From the NCBI GenBank assembly GCA_029222685.1, contig JARHVB010000008.1, positions 390,767-454,766 of the forward strand: a DNA stretch of 64,000 nucleotides, written 5' to 3'. The position numbers and the translations under genes were made by a program. The notes beneath the pieces are model-generated. The model saw nothing but the letters and a program-made list of their open reading frames with translations. It ran no database searches and had not been told where the DNA came from. The DNA comes from Terripilifer ovatus (lineage in GTDB: Bacteria > Pseudomonadota > Alphaproteobacteria > Rhizobiales > Beijerinckiaceae). Shown in pieces: positions 16,925 to 25,393 of this stretch (position 1 is its first letter; every line of letters begins with the position of its first letter).

Positions 16925-17203
16925 TCAGCGCTTCTGGCGCGTGGGAAGAGTGTCTTCGCTGTCCCGCGCCCGGAAGCGCAGAACGGTTCCGAAAGTGCCC
17001 GGCCGTTTGGTGATCCGACTGCGGCCCGTACTGGTCAGCACGAACCGGCCGCGATTGTCATCCCAGCGCATCAGGTCGTTTTGAACGGCCAACTGCCTGA
17101 TCACCATAGTCGTTGGGTCCTGAACGTGGGGCGGCGCCACATCACCGTGCGCATCCACCTTCTTCAGAGCCTCGATCAGTCTGATTTCAGGGATATCAGT
17201 CAT
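16925..17203 (-). CDS. Hypothetical protein, 92 aa
   Basis: Small basic protein starting MTDIPEIRLIEALKKVDAHGD. The N-terminal half could fold as a small winged-helix-like unit (RLIEALKKV, TTMVIRQLAVQNDLMRWDD, FVLTSTGRSRI), which suggests a nucleic-acid or protein-binding adaptor, but no family motif is clear. The longer frame reaching 17455 has an arginine/cysteine-rich nonsense extension antisense to the hydrolase gene, so I place the start at 17203. The ribosome site (AAGAGG) is very close to the ATG. Confidence 0.5.
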   Translation of the reverse strand: MTDIPEIRLIEALKKVDAHGDVAPPHVQDPTTMVIRQLAVQNDLMRWDDNRGRFVLTSTGRSRITKRPGTFGTVLRFRARDSEDTLPTRQKR

Positions 17204-17258
17204 CCTCTTATAAATGATACCGAACGGCTGATTCAGCAAGCCCCGTTTTGCCACACCC

Positions 17259-18002
17259 CTATTTCCCCTGAGGCGCCCCCAGATGGCGCCGCAAAAATGC
17301 CGTAACCTCTTGCATTGCCTGCATTTCTTCCCGGAGGCCAAAGCCGTGCCCAGCCTCCGGGAAGATCCGGATTTCGTTGGGCACCCCCTGCTTCTGCACG
17401 ATTTGTTGAAGCGCCATCGCACTCTCGACCGGCACGATTCTGTCCTTCGCCCCATGCAGGATCAGCGTCGGCGGCAGCCGCTTGGTGACGGTTCCCCCCG
17501 GCACATAACCAAAATAGCTGACGACAGCACCGACGTGCGGGTCCTGTTGCGCGCTGAGAACCGCCAGAACGCCGCCGAATGAAACCCCGATCACCCCTAC
17601 TTGCCGGCCCACGGCCCCGCTTTGATCAGCGGCATGATCGATCGCGCCGCGCACCGCCTTGTTCCAGGCCGGAATGTTCGCGACCATGGCCCGGGTGCGG
17701 CGACCGCCGGTCATATCCAGATAATGCACCATGAAGACGTTGAAACCGGCCGCTGCCAGCTTGCGCGACACAGCCCGGTAGCGCTCGCCGGCCCCGTCAG
17801 ACCCGTGGACGAGAACCACGGCCGGAACCTTGCGTGACGCATCGCCAAAGCGCTCGATCGTCACGGCCTTGCCATCGATCTCAATTGTATCGGCCTTCGC
17901 CGCCACCCCGACGGTAAAAGCCGCCAAAGCCAGAACGCAGGCCATAGCGGCCTGACGAAATGGTCCGTGACCTGGCATTGCAGCTATCTCCCGTCGCCCC
18001 AT
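17259..18002 (-). CDS. Exported dienelactone-hydrolase-family alpha/beta hydrolase
   Basis: A 247-aa hydrolase. After a basic start there is a hydrophobic signal segment (ACVLALAAFTVGVAAKA), so the enzyme is probably periplasmic. The catalytic triad can be read as S141 in GVSFGG, D187 in HGAKDRIVP and H219 in EAGHGF. True dienelactone hydrolases use Cys as nucleophile, so this Ser-type member is more likely a general carboxylesterase. VVLVHGSDGAGE supplies the oxyanion region. It is a single gene; its substrate is unknown. Confidence 0.85.
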   Translation of the reverse strand: MGRREIAAMPGHGPFRQAAMACVLALAAFTVGVAAKADTIEIDGKAVTIERFGDASRKVPAVVLVHGSDGAGERYRAVSRKLAAAGFNVFMVHYLDMTGGRRTRAMVANIPAWNKAVRGAIDHAADQSGAVGRQVGVIGVSFGGVLAVLSAQQDPHVGAVVSYFGYVPGGTVTKRLPPTLILHGAKDRIVPVESAMALQQIVQKQGVPNEIRIFPEAGHGFGLREEMQAMQEVTAFLRRHLGAPQGK

Positions 18003-18205
18003 ACCTATGCCCCTTGCAGATAATAGATCTGCACAAATGCCTCAATTGGCTAGGTTTTGGTTCGGCTTGCCGAACCGTTCGCCAGGGCATACATGTCCGC
18101 ACGCCAGCGTCAGGCTGAATCGGGCCTGACGACGCACAACAATTCACGCGGCAATTCACGCTGTATTGGCGAGACAGAGCCGCGCTTCATTCCTGGAATT
18201 CCCCC

Positions 18206-18436
18206 ATGGCAAAAAATAAAAGCAAACGCTCGAACGACTCCGAGTTCACACTATTCGATGTCGTCTATGAAGATGGCGCCATCCGCTCGAACCGACGCGT
18301 CCCGACCTCCGCGCTCGGCGGCCTCGACGGCGACGAGCCGGCGAAGGCGATCATCGAAGCGCAGGATCGCGATATCGCTGCCCAATCGGGCCAACCCCCG
18401 CGCGTCATCAAGACCATCAAGCGGTCGGGCAAATAA
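18206..18436 (+). CDS. Conserved small hypothetical protein, 76 aa
   Basis: A hydrophilic 76-aa protein with a Lys-rich start (MAKNKSKRSND) and a basic end (RVIKTIKRSGK). FTLFDVVYEDGAIRSNRRVP looks structured, and the middle (GDEPAKAIIEAQDRDIAAQSG) is probably helical. No signal peptide or membrane segment is present. Size, charge and strand context fit small conserved proteins of unknown function in Hyphomicrobiales. It ends 11 bp from the convergent tspO stop. Confidence 0.65.
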   Translation: MAKNKSKRSNDSEFTLFDVVYEDGAIRSNRRVPTSALGGLDGDEPAKAIIEAQDRDIAAQSGQPPRVIKTIKRSGK

Positions 18437-18447
18437 CGGCGCGTGCT

Positions 18448-18945
18448 CTAACTGTTCAGCCACCAGATGGAGGCATTCAGCAGACAGGCAAATGCCACCC
18501 ACGCCACGTAGGGCAGAAACAGAACGCCAGCGGTTCTATCGATACGCCAGAATATGAGCGTGGTGGCGATGATCACCGCCAGCAGAACGGCGACTTCGGC
18601 GAGCGCCCAGCCGATGGCATGAAGCCCGAAGAACAGAATCGACCACAGCAGGTTTAGCGCAAGCTGAAAACCATAGAGGGCATTTGGCCGGTCGAAAACG
18701 CCTTTCCGTTGCAGCCAGACGCGCCAGCCGGCAATGGCCATGAGAAGATAAAGGATTGTCCACACCGGGCCGAAGATCCAGTTCGGTGGATTGAACGGCG
18801 GTTTCTGCAAAGTCGGATACCACGTCCCCACGCTTGCGGCCGTGACGAAGCCACCGATGGCGGAAACCGCCAGGCTGAGAGCGAGATAGGCTATCAATGC
18901 CGCGTAACGGCCGTTTGATTTACGTGCCGTTATTTGATTGGCCAT
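18448..18945 (-). CDS. tspO: TspO/MBR family tryptophan-rich sensory protein
   Basis: A 165-aa membrane protein with five hydrophobic helices. WYPTLQKPPFNPPNWIFGPVW (split by one Gly-Thr turn from the first helix) is the TspO signature, followed by NALYGFQLALNLLWSILFFG and WVAFACLLNASIWWLN with the conserved C-terminal tryptophans. Bacterial TspO binds porphyrins and links tetrapyrrole, oxygen or stress signals. The start at 18945 (MANQITARK) is preferred over 18987 because it has GGGGC upstream and the usual short N-terminus. Confidence 0.93.
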   Translation of the reverse strand: MANQITARKSNGRYAALIAYLALSLAVSAIGGFVTAASVGTWYPTLQKPPFNPPNWIFGPVWTILYLLMAIAGWRVWLQRKGVFDRPNALYGFQLALNLLWSILFFGLHAIGWALAEVAVLLAVIIATTLIFWRIDRTAGVLFLPYVAWVAFACLLNASIWWLNS

Positions 18946-18967
18946 TGGATTGCCCCGCCCAAGCCAC

Positions 18968-18997
18968 AAAAAAGCGCCCGCACGCATGCGGACGCTC
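18968..18997 (-). terminator. Rho-independent terminator of the first DUF1236 gene
   Basis: On the minus strand AGCGTCCGCA and TGCGGGCGCT form a 10-bp stem with one G-T pair, followed by TTTTTTG. It lies 22 bp after the stop of the DUF1236 gene at 19019 and upstream of the tspO start, so the two genes are separate transcription units. Confidence 0.85.
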
Positions 18998-19018
18998 CAC
19001 TCAGTGCATCAATGCCAG

Positions 19019-19432
19019 CTAGTCGATGACCTGCACGACCTCACGGGTCCGCGGATCGACCAGCACGGCGCGGTCGTTGACCACAGTGTAGCGGTAGCCC
19101 GTGACTCCGTATTCCGGCGGGACATCATAGTAGACCACACCTTCCTGCGGAAGAACTATGCCGGGGCGCACAACTTCGCGATAGACATACGAAGGGCGGT
19201 GCTGCTCCACGACGTATTCACGGAATTTCGGGCGCTGCTCGATGCCCAGCAGCCCGGCGACGCCGCCTGTGACACCGCCGACCACGCCGCCGACGACAGC
19301 GCCAACCGGCCCCGCAGCACGATTGCCCGCAGCAGCGCCTCGGTCGATCCCGTCAGGGACGCCCTGAGCCTGCGCGACAGAAACCGAGAGGATGCCGAAG
19401 AGTGCACCGGCGATAAGCTGTTTGTATGCCAT
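19019..19432 (-). CDS. DUF1236 family exported protein
   Basis: A 137-aa secreted protein. The ATG at 19432 follows AAGGAGGCAAGGACA and opens a signal peptide ending VAQAQG. A glycine/valine-rich stretch (VGAVVGGVVGGVTGGVAG) resembles a glycine-zipper helix, then the DUF1236 domain: VYYDVPPEYGVTGYRYTVVN and LVDPRTREVVQVID. The domain is common in Hyphomicrobiales and has no assigned function. A closely similar paralogue lies at 35330-35764. A clear terminator follows. Confidence 0.88.
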   Translation of the reverse strand: MAYKQLIAGALFGILSVSVAQAQGVPDGIDRGAAAGNRAAGPVGAVVGGVVGGVTGGVAGLLGIEQRPKFREYVVEQHRPSYVYREVVRPGIVLPQEGVVYYDVPPEYGVTGYRYTVVNDRAVLVDPRTREVVQVID

Positions 19433-19585
19433 TGTCCTTGCCTCCTTGATCGGCATCGCCACAAACGCCGCAATGCCGGTCGGCCGCCAGACATTGGCGC
19501 TTGAGTTTGCAGGCGACTGAAAATGCCGCGTGCAAGCCGACGTCCGTGAAAACGTCCCGTCCAGAGAATGGTTCCTGCGAGGAAT

Positions 19586-20698
19586 TTAGCCGCCAGGCCT
19601 GCGACCCCAGGGGCCGATTGGGCCCATGGGATTAAGTGGCGGCGGCGCAGAGGACGCCGATGAAGAAGACGGCGGGATTGCGGCTTGCGGCGCATCCCGG
19701 GCAGAAATAGATTCGTTTCCGCCGGCATAGGCCTTGAGCGCCGTAATGCGTGCATCGATGGATGGATGCGTCGAGAACAGATCGGCAAAGCCAGAGCGTG
19801 GATTGTCGAGGCACATTTCCATGATGCCAGATGGCGCTTCGCGGATTTCGCCCTTGCCGTCGATCTTGCGCAAAGCCGAAATCATCGCGTCGGGATTTTT
19901 CGTCAGTTCGACGGAGCCCGCATCCGCGAGGAATTCGCGCGAGCGCGACAGAGCAAGCCGGATCATCAGCGACAGCGCCCATGCAGCAGCCACGAGCAGC
20001 GCCGCGATGGCGATGGCCGCGATCGCTCCGCCCTTGCCTTTGTCATCCTTGCTGCTCGACGACGATTTAGACGAACCCCACCTTGGGCTGCCCGAATTCA
20101 TCAGCAGGCGGAAAAACATTTCCGCGAAGAAGGCCACGACGCCCGCAACAATCATGGCGACGATCATCATCCGCACGTCGCCATTACGGATGTGCGTCAG
20201 CTCGTGACCGATCACCGCCTCAAGCTCCTGATCGTTGAGCGTATCGATCAAGCCACGTGTCAGGGTAATGGTATATTGTCTGTCATTGACGCCGGAGGCA
20301 TAGGCGTTGGGAACCTCGGTTTCGAGAATCTCCAGCCGCGGTGTCGTCATGCCGCGCGAGATGCACAAGGTCTCGAGCATTTTGTAGATTTTCGGTTCCT
20401 GTGTGCGGTCCATCGGCTGCGTCGTCAGCGCCAGGCCGATGATGGATCGGTTGAACCGGAACGCAAAGAAAATCCACGCCAGCGTGCCCAGCGTGACAAA
20501 GGGAAACGTGGTGAGAAAATCACGCCACGCCATGCGTAACAGAAAGTTCAGCCCCACGTCGCCAAATCGGAACACCTGGGCAACGAGCACGCCGGCGAAG
20601 GCCAGCACATAGACCAGGGCAAACAACGCGCCAAGCAGAAACATCGACCGGATGCGGTTTGCCCTGATATGTGTGTAGAGACCGAACACCGGCAACAT
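19586..20698 (-). CDS. M48 family zinc metalloprotease (HtpX-like)
   Basis: A 370-aa membrane protease. Two N-terminal hydrophobic segments (about residues 19-40 and 61-80) precede the zinc site H165-E166-x2-H169 in AVIGHELTHIRNGD, with another hydrophobic hairpin around a Ser-rich loop (WGSSKSSSSSKDDKGKGG). The third ligand is in the downstream Glu block (SREFLADAGSVELT). The C-terminus is a Pro/Ser-rich tail. It follows lemA by 28 bp; LemA-M48 pairs are a common membrane quality-control module. Start chosen at the first ATG with AAGGG upstream. Confidence 0.92.
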   Translation of the reverse strand: MLPVFGLYTHIRANRIRSMFLLGALFALVYVLAFAGVLVAQVFRFGDVGLNFLLRMAWRDFLTTFPFVTLGTLAWIFFAFRFNRSIIGLALTTQPMDRTQEPKIYKMLETLCISRGMTTPRLEILETEVPNAYASGVNDRQYTITLTRGLIDTLNDQELEAVIGHELTHIRNGDVRMMIVAMIVAGVVAFFAEMFFRLLMNSGSPRWGSSKSSSSSKDDKGKGGAIAAIAIAALLVAAAWALSLMIRLALSRSREFLADAGSVELTKNPDAMISALRKIDGKGEIREAPSGIMEMCLDNPRSGFADLFSTHPSIDARITALKAYAGGNESISARDAPQAAIPPSSSSASSAPPPLNPMGPIGPWGRRPGG

Positions 20699-20726
20699 GG
20701 CTCAACCCTTGCGGTTTGAACGCTAC

Positions 20727-21290
20727 TCAGAACTTCACTTGCGGCGGCGCGGCGTCGAGTTGCTTGCGGTCGGTGTCGCCGACATCGAAGAACGTTCGCT
20801 CGCTGAAGCCCATCGCCTTGGCGAAGAACACCGCCGGAAAAGCCTGGATCGAGGCGTTGAACTCGCTCGCCGCATTGTTGAAGAAGCGGCGGGCTGCGGC
20901 GAGCTTGTCCTCGATCGAGGAGAGCTCGGTCTGCAACTGCTGAAAGTTGGCATTGGCCTTGAGATCGGGATAGGCCTCGCCCAGCGCGATCAACCGCCCC
21001 AGTGCCCCGCCCAGCGCCGCCTCGGCAGCCCCCTGCTGCGCCGGCCCGGACGCGCTCAGCGCCGCATTGCGCGCCTGGATGACCGAATCCAGCGTGCCTT
21101 TTTCATGCGCGGCATAGCCCTTCACCGTCTCGATAAGATTGGGGATGAGATCATGCCGCTGCTTCAACTGCACATCGATATCGGCAAACGCCTGGTTGGT
21201 GCGCTGCCGCAGGCCAACGAGGTTATTGTAGCTGGAGATCAGCCAAAGGCCGATCACGACGATTATGGCGAGAAGAATCCAGCCAACCAT
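20727..21290 (-). CDS. lemA: LemA family protein
   Basis: A 187-aa membrane-anchored helical protein. It starts with one membrane helix (MVGWILLAIIVVIGLWLI), followed by the LemA core: YNNLVGLRQRTNQAFADIDV, then QLKQRHDLIPNLIETVKGYA and LIALGEAYPDLKANANFQQL. The ATG at 21290 has a perfect GGAGG seven bases upstream, better than the ATG at 21302. LemA proteins form coiled-coil bundles and are usually next to an M48 or TPM-domain gene, as here. Confidence 0.94.
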   Translation of the reverse strand: MVGWILLAIIVVIGLWLISSYNNLVGLRQRTNQAFADIDVQLKQRHDLIPNLIETVKGYAAHEKGTLDSVIQARNAALSASGPAQQGAAEAALGGALGRLIALGEAYPDLKANANFQQLQTELSSIEDKLAAARRFFNNAASEFNASIQAFPAVFFAKAMGFSERTFFDVGDTDRKQLDAAPPQVKF

Positions 21291-21424
21291 ATCAACCTCC
21301 ATTGGTCGCAGACGACCTTAGAATTGCAGAACCGGCCTTAAAGCGATGCATCGAAAGACAATGTGCGCGATCACACATACGGACGGCACGGCGGCGCCAA
21401 CCGATCCTGTTGCGGGCCAGCCCC

Positions 21425-22186
21425 TCAGCGCCGCGCCAGCTTCGCCCAGTCCACCTTCAAGATCAACATATTATCGACGCGCTCCACGTCCCCTTCAAGA
21501 TCGACAGGAAGCGCGACGAGATCGTATACGGCATCGGGAACCGGACCGCCGTTCTTATCCGCCAACAGAAAGAAGCTCGTTCCATCCACCGTCCCCGTGC
21601 TGGCGAAGACCGGCGGCTGGCCGCCGCTGATGCAGAGATTGGCGCAAGCCTTGTGCGCGAGGCCGGAGCCCGGCCGCATGGCGCCGCCGAGACATTTGCC
21701 GTCGCAGATTTCTCCGCTCAGCCGCCATGTGCCACGCGATACCGGCGCTTGCGCGGGAACAGCAGCGCCCGGCAGCTTTGCAGGCATGCTGAACCCGCCG
21801 CTGCCGACGACCATCATGTCGAGAGTTCCTCGCTTCAGCGCAGCGCCCCGCGCTACCACCTGCTGCCCGTCAAACGGTTTTGCATCACCTTCCGCGCCCA
21901 CCTTGCCATCACCGGCAAGCAGAATGGCGCGCCCGGCCGGATGATCGCGATCGGCAGCCACCCGCAGGAAAGGATAAGGCTTCGCATGAAGCTCCCCCTG
22001 CATGATGATCTCGTCGCCGTAAATGCCAGGACCGGTATCTTCACCGCCGCCGCCGAGCACAAGGGCCAGCATGGCAAAGCCGCCGATCAATAGAGCAGCG
22101 ATGCGCAATGCGAAGCCAGCCAGAGGACGCGGCACATTGTTGTCGAACCCGACGAAGAAGCTCTGGTCTTTTGCTTCGGGCATCAT
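21425..22186 (-). CDS. Membrane-anchored protein with paired Cys motif, last gene of the Rieske/ferric-reductase operon
   Basis: A 253-aa protein with one N-terminal membrane helix (FALRIAALLIGGFAMLALVL) and a periplasmic domain. The most conserved-looking part is GEICDGKCLGGAMRPGSG followed by LAHKACANLCISGGQPPVF: two C-x3-C pairs with a His between them, which looks like a metal or cofactor site or two disulfides. I do not recognise a named family. The start overlaps the stop of the upstream Rieske membrane protein by four bases (ATGA), so it belongs to the same operon and probably works at the periplasmic face of that redox complex. Confidence 0.75.
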   Translation of the reverse strand: MMPEAKDQSFFVGFDNNVPRPLAGFALRIAALLIGGFAMLALVLGGGGEDTGPGIYGDEIIMQGELHAKPYPFLRVAADRDHPAGRAILLAGDGKVGAEGDAKPFDGQQVVARGAALKRGTLDMMVVGSGGFSMPAKLPGAAVPAQAPVSRGTWRLSGEICDGKCLGGAMRPGSGLAHKACANLCISGGQPPVFASTGTVDGTSFFLLADKNGGPVPDAVYDLVALPVDLEGDVERVDNMLILKVDWAKLARR

Positions 22187-23244
22187 CGAGCGTCCCCTGC
22201 AATAACAACCGGCTCGACATACGTTCCCGGCGGATTGGCGCGCGGGTCGACCAGCACATGTCCGTCCTCAAGCCTGACGCGATACGTGGCGAGCTTTTCG
22301 GTGAACGGCGGCGGCGCGCAGCCATCCTCCGGCCGGTATTGAAAGCCGTGCCACGGACATGTCACGCAACCCTCGACGATGCGGCCTTCACCAAGCGGGC
22401 CGTTCTGATGGGCGCAGGCATTGGCCAGCGCCGAAATCCTGCCGCCATGGCGAAACACGGCAATGCTCTCGCCGCCTTTGACACGCACCACCCTGCCACG
22501 CCCCTCAGTCAGATCGGAAATCAGGCCGGCGGAAATCCAGGGAGAGGACGCAGCGGCCTGCGCCACGTCCCTGTCTTGCGCAGCCCCTTGCACGGCCGCC
22601 GCGAGGTGCAGGCCGGCGACGCTGACGACGCTGAACGCGACGACGATGGCAAGCGCGGCATTCGCTTGCGCCATCAGCGGTCCCAGCGCGAGATGCAGCA
22701 CGATGGCGGTATAACCCGCGTAAAGCGACATATGCATCGCCTTCCACACCGGCGGCGTTAGGAAGCTCAGCCAGAAGTCATGGCTGGTGGCTGCCAACAC
22801 CAGCAAGATGGCGAGCGCCAGGATCCCGAAGAGTTCAAACGGGAAGCCGGCAATCCGCGCAAAGCTCGTATTGCTCGACAGCAGCGCGACGAACGGATCG
22901 ACCGGGCTGAAGGCAAAATACCAGCCAAGGACATACCAGGCGTGCATCAGCGCGACCGCGCAGGTCAGCACGCCGAAATGCCGGCGATTGTAGAGCACCG
23001 GCAGCCAGCGCGGATCGAGCCGCGCCAAGGGTCCTATGCACAGGATGAACGACAGCATCAGGAACGCACAACTGCCATAAGCACGCATGCGCAGGATATC
23101 GCCGTCGATCTGCGCGGCCGTCGGATGCAGCGCCGGCGAGACCTGGATAAAAATCCACAGATAGACAGCGACGGCAATCAGCAGGATCGCATCATAGACG
23201 ATCTTGTTGTGGTTCCAGCTCACCGGCCTGTAGGTTGCGCTCAT
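22183..23244 (-). CDS. Ferric-reductase-like membrane protein with C-terminal Rieske domain
   Basis: A 353-aa fusion. Residues about 15-220 form six hydrophobic helices with His residues in several (for example HAWYVLGWYF, AMHMSLYAGYTAIVLHLALG), the layout of ferric-reductase-like haem b membrane domains. The C-terminus is a Rieske [2Fe-2S] domain with ligands C277, H279, C296 and H299 (ACAHQNGPLG, then CPWHGFQYRPEDG). The protein could pass electrons between a membrane quinone or haem pool and a soluble partner. It overlaps the genes on both sides by four bases, and the first gene of the operon also carries a Rieske domain. Confidence 0.88.
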   Translation of the reverse strand: MSATYRPVSWNHNKIVYDAILLIAVAVYLWIFIQVSPALHPTAAQIDGDILRMRAYGSCAFLMLSFILCIGPLARLDPRWLPVLYNRRHFGVLTCAVALMHAWYVLGWYFAFSPVDPFVALLSSNTSFARIAGFPFELFGILALAILLVLAATSHDFWLSFLTPPVWKAMHMSLYAGYTAIVLHLALGPLMAQANAALAIVVAFSVVSVAGLHLAAAVQGAAQDRDVAQAAASSPWISAGLISDLTEGRGRVVRVKGGESIAVFRHGGRISALANACAHQNGPLGEGRIVEGCVTCPWHGFQYRPEDGCAPPPFTEKLATYRVRLEDGHVLVDPRANPPGTYVEPVVIAGDAR

Positions 23245-23390
23245 CGTGAGCTTCCCGATGCTTCCACACGCTCGGCAGGCCGCTCATAAGCGACCGGCCG
23301 CAGCGCTGCCAGAACCAGCAGAACCAGCGGCAGGGCCAGGGCCAACACGACCCAGATTCTGGCATGAACCGACCGGTGCCGCCGCAGCAT
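23241..23390 (-). CDS. Small single-helix membrane protein, 49 aa
   Basis: A short gene starting MLRRHRSVHARIWVVLALAL with one hydrophobic helix (WVVLALALPLVLLVLAAL) and a polar tail. The basic start suggests the N-terminus is cytoplasmic. Its ATG shares a base with the stop of the 73-aa gene before it (TGATG) and its TGA overlaps the ATG of the Rieske membrane protein (ATGA), so it is embedded in a translationally coupled run. Likely a small subunit or assembly peptide of the membrane complex. It is easily missed because of its size. Confidence 0.7.
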   Translation of the reverse strand: MLRRHRSVHARIWVVLALALPLVLLVLAALRPVAYERPAERVEASGSSR

Positions 23391-23611
23391 CAGCGTTCAC
23401 CGCTCCGGACGCGTTCACGTGCAGCCCATCGGATAAGCACGTACGGCCACAGCAGGACGACACCGGGGATCAGCAGGGGGCGAAACGCATAGGCACCGCG
23501 CGCTGCCGGATCGATCCGGCCGATGCCGAATATCAGGAAGACTGTTGCCACGACCAATCCGGCGCTGCCGTACCATATGGCGGCCTCCACGATCAGAGCG
23601 GCAAGCTGCAT
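23390..23611 (-). CDS. Small two-helix membrane protein, 73 aa
   Basis: A 73-aa protein with two hydrophobic helices (ALIVEAAIWYGSAGLVVATV and LLIPGVVLLWPYVLIRW) and a basic end (RERVRSGER). It starts five bases after the Rieske-glutamate synthase stop and its own stop overlaps the next start. No family motif is evident. By position it is a candidate membrane anchor for the soluble Rieske-glutamate-synthase-like enzyme or a subunit of the ferric-reductase-like complex. Confidence 0.75.
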   Translation of the reverse strand: MQLAALIVEAAIWYGSAGLVVATVFLIFGIGRIDPAARGAYAFRPLLIPGVVLLWPYVLIRWAARERVRSGER

Positions 23612-23615
23612 CGGC

Positions 23616-25238
23616 TCATCCCTTCAGATTGGCTCCGACGCCGCCGAAGGCCACGCCCGATAATTGCGACATATCCATTTTCCAAGTGGTAAGGTCATCG
23701 GGTGACAATTCATTCAGATGGCTGTGGCCGCAGGCGCGCGCCAGCACCTGCATCAGCTCGACGCTGGCATGAAAGAAATTCGCCAGGCGCTGCGCCGATT
23801 TCTCTACTTCCAGCCGGGCCACCAGATGCGGTTTCTGCGTCGCCACACCGACCGGACAGTTATTGGTGTGGCAGGCACGCATGGCGAGACAACCGATCGC
23901 CTGAAGGGCTGAATTCGAGACAGCCACCGCATCCGCGCCAAGCGCCAGCGCCTTGGCGAAATCGGCCGGCGTGCGCAGGCCTCCGGTGATGATCAGCGTT
24001 ATGTCGCGACGTTCCGACCGGTCGAGATGTCGCCTGGCGCGCGCCAGCGCGGGAATGGTGGGCACCGAAATATGGTCGCGAAACAGCGTCGGCGCAGCGC
24101 CCGTGCCACCGCCGCGGCCATCGAGGATGATGTAGTCGACCCCCACCGCGAGCGCCGCATCGATATCCTTCTCGATATGCTGCGCCGACAGTTTATAGCC
24201 GATGGGAATGCCACCGGTTCGGCTGCGCACCTCGTCGGCAAAGTCGCGGATCTGCGCGACGCTGGTCCAATCGGGAAACCGGGCCGGAGACACCGCCGGC
24301 TCTCCCTCTTTCAGTCCGCGTACCTGGGCGATGCGGCCGCGCACCTTGTCGCCCGGCAGATGGCCGCCGGTGCCGGTCTTGGCGCCCTGCCCGCCCTTGA
24401 AATGAAACGCCTGCACGCGGGCAAGCTTCTCCCAGGCGAAGCCAAACCGGGCGGAGGCGAGCTCATAGAAATAGCGGCTGCACGCCTCCTGCTCTTCCGG
24501 CAGCATGCCGCCCTCGCCCGAGCAGATGCCCGTGCCGGATAGTTCGGCGCCGCGTGCGAGCGCCACTTTGGCCGACGCCGACAGCGAGCCGAAACTCATG
24601 TCCGAGACCAGCAATGGAATAGCGAGCTTCAGGGGCTTTTGCGCGTTGGGGCCGATGGTCACATCGGTGCCGACCGGTTCGTCGTCGAGCTTCGGCATCG
24701 TGTGCAACTGGGCGGTGACAAACTGGATGTCGTCCCAGTCCGGCAATTTGCTACGCGGCACGCCCATCGCATCGACTGTGCCGTGATGTCCGACCACCTT
24801 GAGGCCGTCGCGCGCATAGGTATGGATCAGCCCCGTATACGGTTCGTCCGAAGTGCCGTGAATATCGGCATAAAGGCCGAGATAGGCCTGGCGGTCGAAC
24901 GGTTGCGGATGGCTCTGCGCCCAGGCCGCGATCTCGTCCACGTCGACAACAACCTTGCCCGCCTCGATCCAGGCGGAGAATTTCGGCAGCACTTCCTCGT
25001 TGTTATACTCGCTGACGCCGCTGTCGAGGCGATAGTCCCAATCGTGCACGCCGCAAATCAGATTGGCGCCGCGCACATGGCCATCAGCAAGCAGGGCGCC
25101 CCGATGCAGGCAGCGCCCGTAGAAGACCGAAACATCCTCATCGTGGCGGATTACGACCAGATCAACGCCCGCGACAAGCGCATAGGCAGGTTGCCGATCT
25201 GCGAAGCCGTCCCAATCCCTGATCGAAATCTTGTTCAT
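23616..25238 (-). CDS. Rieske domain fused to FMN-binding glutamate-synthase-like domain
   Basis: A 540-aa fusion enzyme. Residues 1-105 are a Rieske [2Fe-2S] domain with ligands C43, H45, C62 and H65 (RCLHRGALLADG, then CGVHDWDYR). Residues about 130-540 are the FMN/TIM-barrel domain of glutamate synthase: GGQGAKTGTGGHLPG, GVDYIILDGRGGGTGAAPT, and ACHTNNCPVGVATQ near the iron-sulfur cysteines. The glutaminase domain of true GltB is absent, so the product is probably not glutamate from glutamine. It heads the five-gene operon and is divergent from the LLM monooxygenase. FMN-binding glutamate-synthase-family proteins with unknown roles are common; this one is coupled to membrane redox genes. 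Confidence 0.88.
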   Translation of the reverse strand: MNKISIRDWDGFADRQPAYALVAGVDLVVIRHDEDVSVFYGRCLHRGALLADGHVRGANLICGVHDWDYRLDSGVSEYNNEEVLPKFSAWIEAGKVVVDVDEIAAWAQSHPQPFDRQAYLGLYADIHGTSDEPYTGLIHTYARDGLKVVGHHGTVDAMGVPRSKLPDWDDIQFVTAQLHTMPKLDDEPVGTDVTIGPNAQKPLKLAIPLLVSDMSFGSLSASAKVALARGAELSGTGICSGEGGMLPEEQEACSRYFYELASARFGFAWEKLARVQAFHFKGGQGAKTGTGGHLPGDKVRGRIAQVRGLKEGEPAVSPARFPDWTSVAQIRDFADEVRSRTGGIPIGYKLSAQHIEKDIDAALAVGVDYIILDGRGGGTGAAPTLFRDHISVPTIPALARARRHLDRSERRDITLIITGGLRTPADFAKALALGADAVAVSNSALQAIGCLAMRACHTNNCPVGVATQKPHLVARLEVEKSAQRLANFFHASVELMQVLARACGHSHLNELSPDDLTTWKMDMSQLSGVAFGGVGANLKG

Positions 25239-25393
25239 TCAACCCCCGCTCGCAAGGGAGCATAACATGCGCCACCTTCGCAACATGTCACGAAGACGTC
25301 AGCCGCAATACGATCTCGATCTTGCCCAGCTTGTCACTGCCGCCGAAAATCGGCATGTTGCGCCCAACATCAAGAAAATTGGAGAAACGCCCG

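Noticed and set aside
23616-25238. Canonical glutamate synthase large subunit
   Set aside because: The glutaminase domain is absent and a Rieske domain is in its place; neighbours are membrane redox genes, not gltD.
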